64,000 nucleotides of DNA from Tricholoma matsutake. Taxonomy: Eukaryota > Basidiomycota > Agaricomycetes > Agaricales > Tricholomataceae. The notes beneath the pieces were generated by a model. The model was not told the DNA's origin. It made no database searches and saw only the letters and a program-made list of their open reading frames with translations. Location: positions 16,190,337 through 16,254,336 of the forward strand of contig AP026538.1 in NCBI GenBank assembly GCA_026075535.2, given 5' to 3'. Positions within the stretch are counted from its first letter, which is position 1, and each line of letters opens with the position of its first letter. A program made the position numbers and the translations under genes. This document shows, piece by piece, positions 63,468-64,000 of this stretch.

Positions 63468-64000
63468 TTTTTTTTTTTTTTTTTTTTTTTTTTTGGGTCA
63501 ACAATTTATAACGCGGGGCTCGATCGCAGTCCGCGGAGCAGGATACAAACTTGGGTACTACTATAACTACGCTTCCCCTCACCCATATCCTACCCAGGTC
63601 CTCGTTTTAGCCACTTTAGGCGGGCAGTGCCACAGACGTTGGCCTCTCAGCCAGGAAAGGCAATAATCTGGAGGAGGAGACCCCCTCCTGAAGCTAGCCA
63701 TTAGATCGTCAGCTGGTGCGAAGCGGTCCCCCAGCCACATATCCAACCGAAGTCAGATCAGGCGCGGCCGTGTTAATTCACTGTAAATCCCCCCTTGCGG
63801 GAGGAATAACCGTCCGCATACTCCCAGCCAATGAGGATTGACCACCCCGGATGAACGAGGTGGACCATCACCGTGTCATGCACGAGTAACAGTAATGTGG
63901 CAGCTGGTTGTTCACCTGGTTATTCACCGGAACCGCCGTAAGCAGGGGGCCAAAGCCCCCCTCGAGCAAATGCACTGCAAGCACATGCACTCGATAGCAA
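63468..64000 (-). mobile_element. E16, E element running off the right edge
   Basis: Poly(T) at 63468-63494, then shared tail and 3' UTR in the same order as the other copies, including the GCAA-loop hairpin. The window ends before the ORF. It most resembles E7 (GCGAAGCGGTCCCC and following). Its target duplication cannot be checked. Confidence 0.85.

Overview
The window looks like fungal, most likely agaricomycete (basidiomycete), chromatin made almost entirely of nested retroelements. The grounds are a Tad1-like LINE with an APE-type endonuclease, YVDD reverse transcriptase and RNase H, a Ty3 chromovirus with the basidiomycete style of integrase, very short GT-AG introns and the standard genetic code. 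I recognise no ordinary host housekeeping gene, no rRNA gene and no well-formed tRNA gene. Names used below are local: E1-E16 are copies of one short retroelement family, L0-L3 are copies of one LINE family.

Region 1 (1-35184) is a stack of LINE copies broken by E elements. L0 (plus strand, 1-4292, 5' end outside the window) carries E1. E2 and E3 are partial copies and E4 is complete (4416-8923). L1 (plus, 8924-21627) carries E5, E6 and E7. L3 (minus, a fragment around 21628-24172) carries E8. L2 (minus, 24173-35184) carries E9 and E10. Remove E9, E10 and one copy of each target-site duplication and L2 ORF2 is one open frame of 1289 codons.

Region 2 (35185-52366) holds E11 with E12 nested inside it, a decayed Ty3 chromovirus (39702-43760) carrying E13, a minus-strand gag-like gene broken by E14, a plus-strand gene with 39-residue repeats, and E15.

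Region 3 (52367-64000) is older and richer in repeats. It has a remnant of a second LINE family, a 20-bp minisatellite, three tRNA-derived SINE-like heads, arrays of palindromic repeats, a TIR element, an LTR element with only 144-bp terminal repeats containing a solo LTR, a hAT-like non-autonomous transposon with an 8-bp target duplication, and the start of E16.

The most unusual system is the E family. Full copies are about 2.25 kb, end in poly(A), are flanked by 13-16 bp target duplications, and share their last ~41 nt before the poly(A) with the LINE, so they are probably copied by the LINE machinery. Unlike a SINE they encode a conserved 269-280 residue protein of no family I recognise, with no RT or endonuclease. 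Three subfamilies retain the protein despite many synonymous changes. They also retain a chain of hairpins in the 3' UTR whose arms change together, including one with a GCAA tetraloop. Seven of the eleven insertions with confirmed target duplications lie inside copies of the LINE that probably mobilises them.
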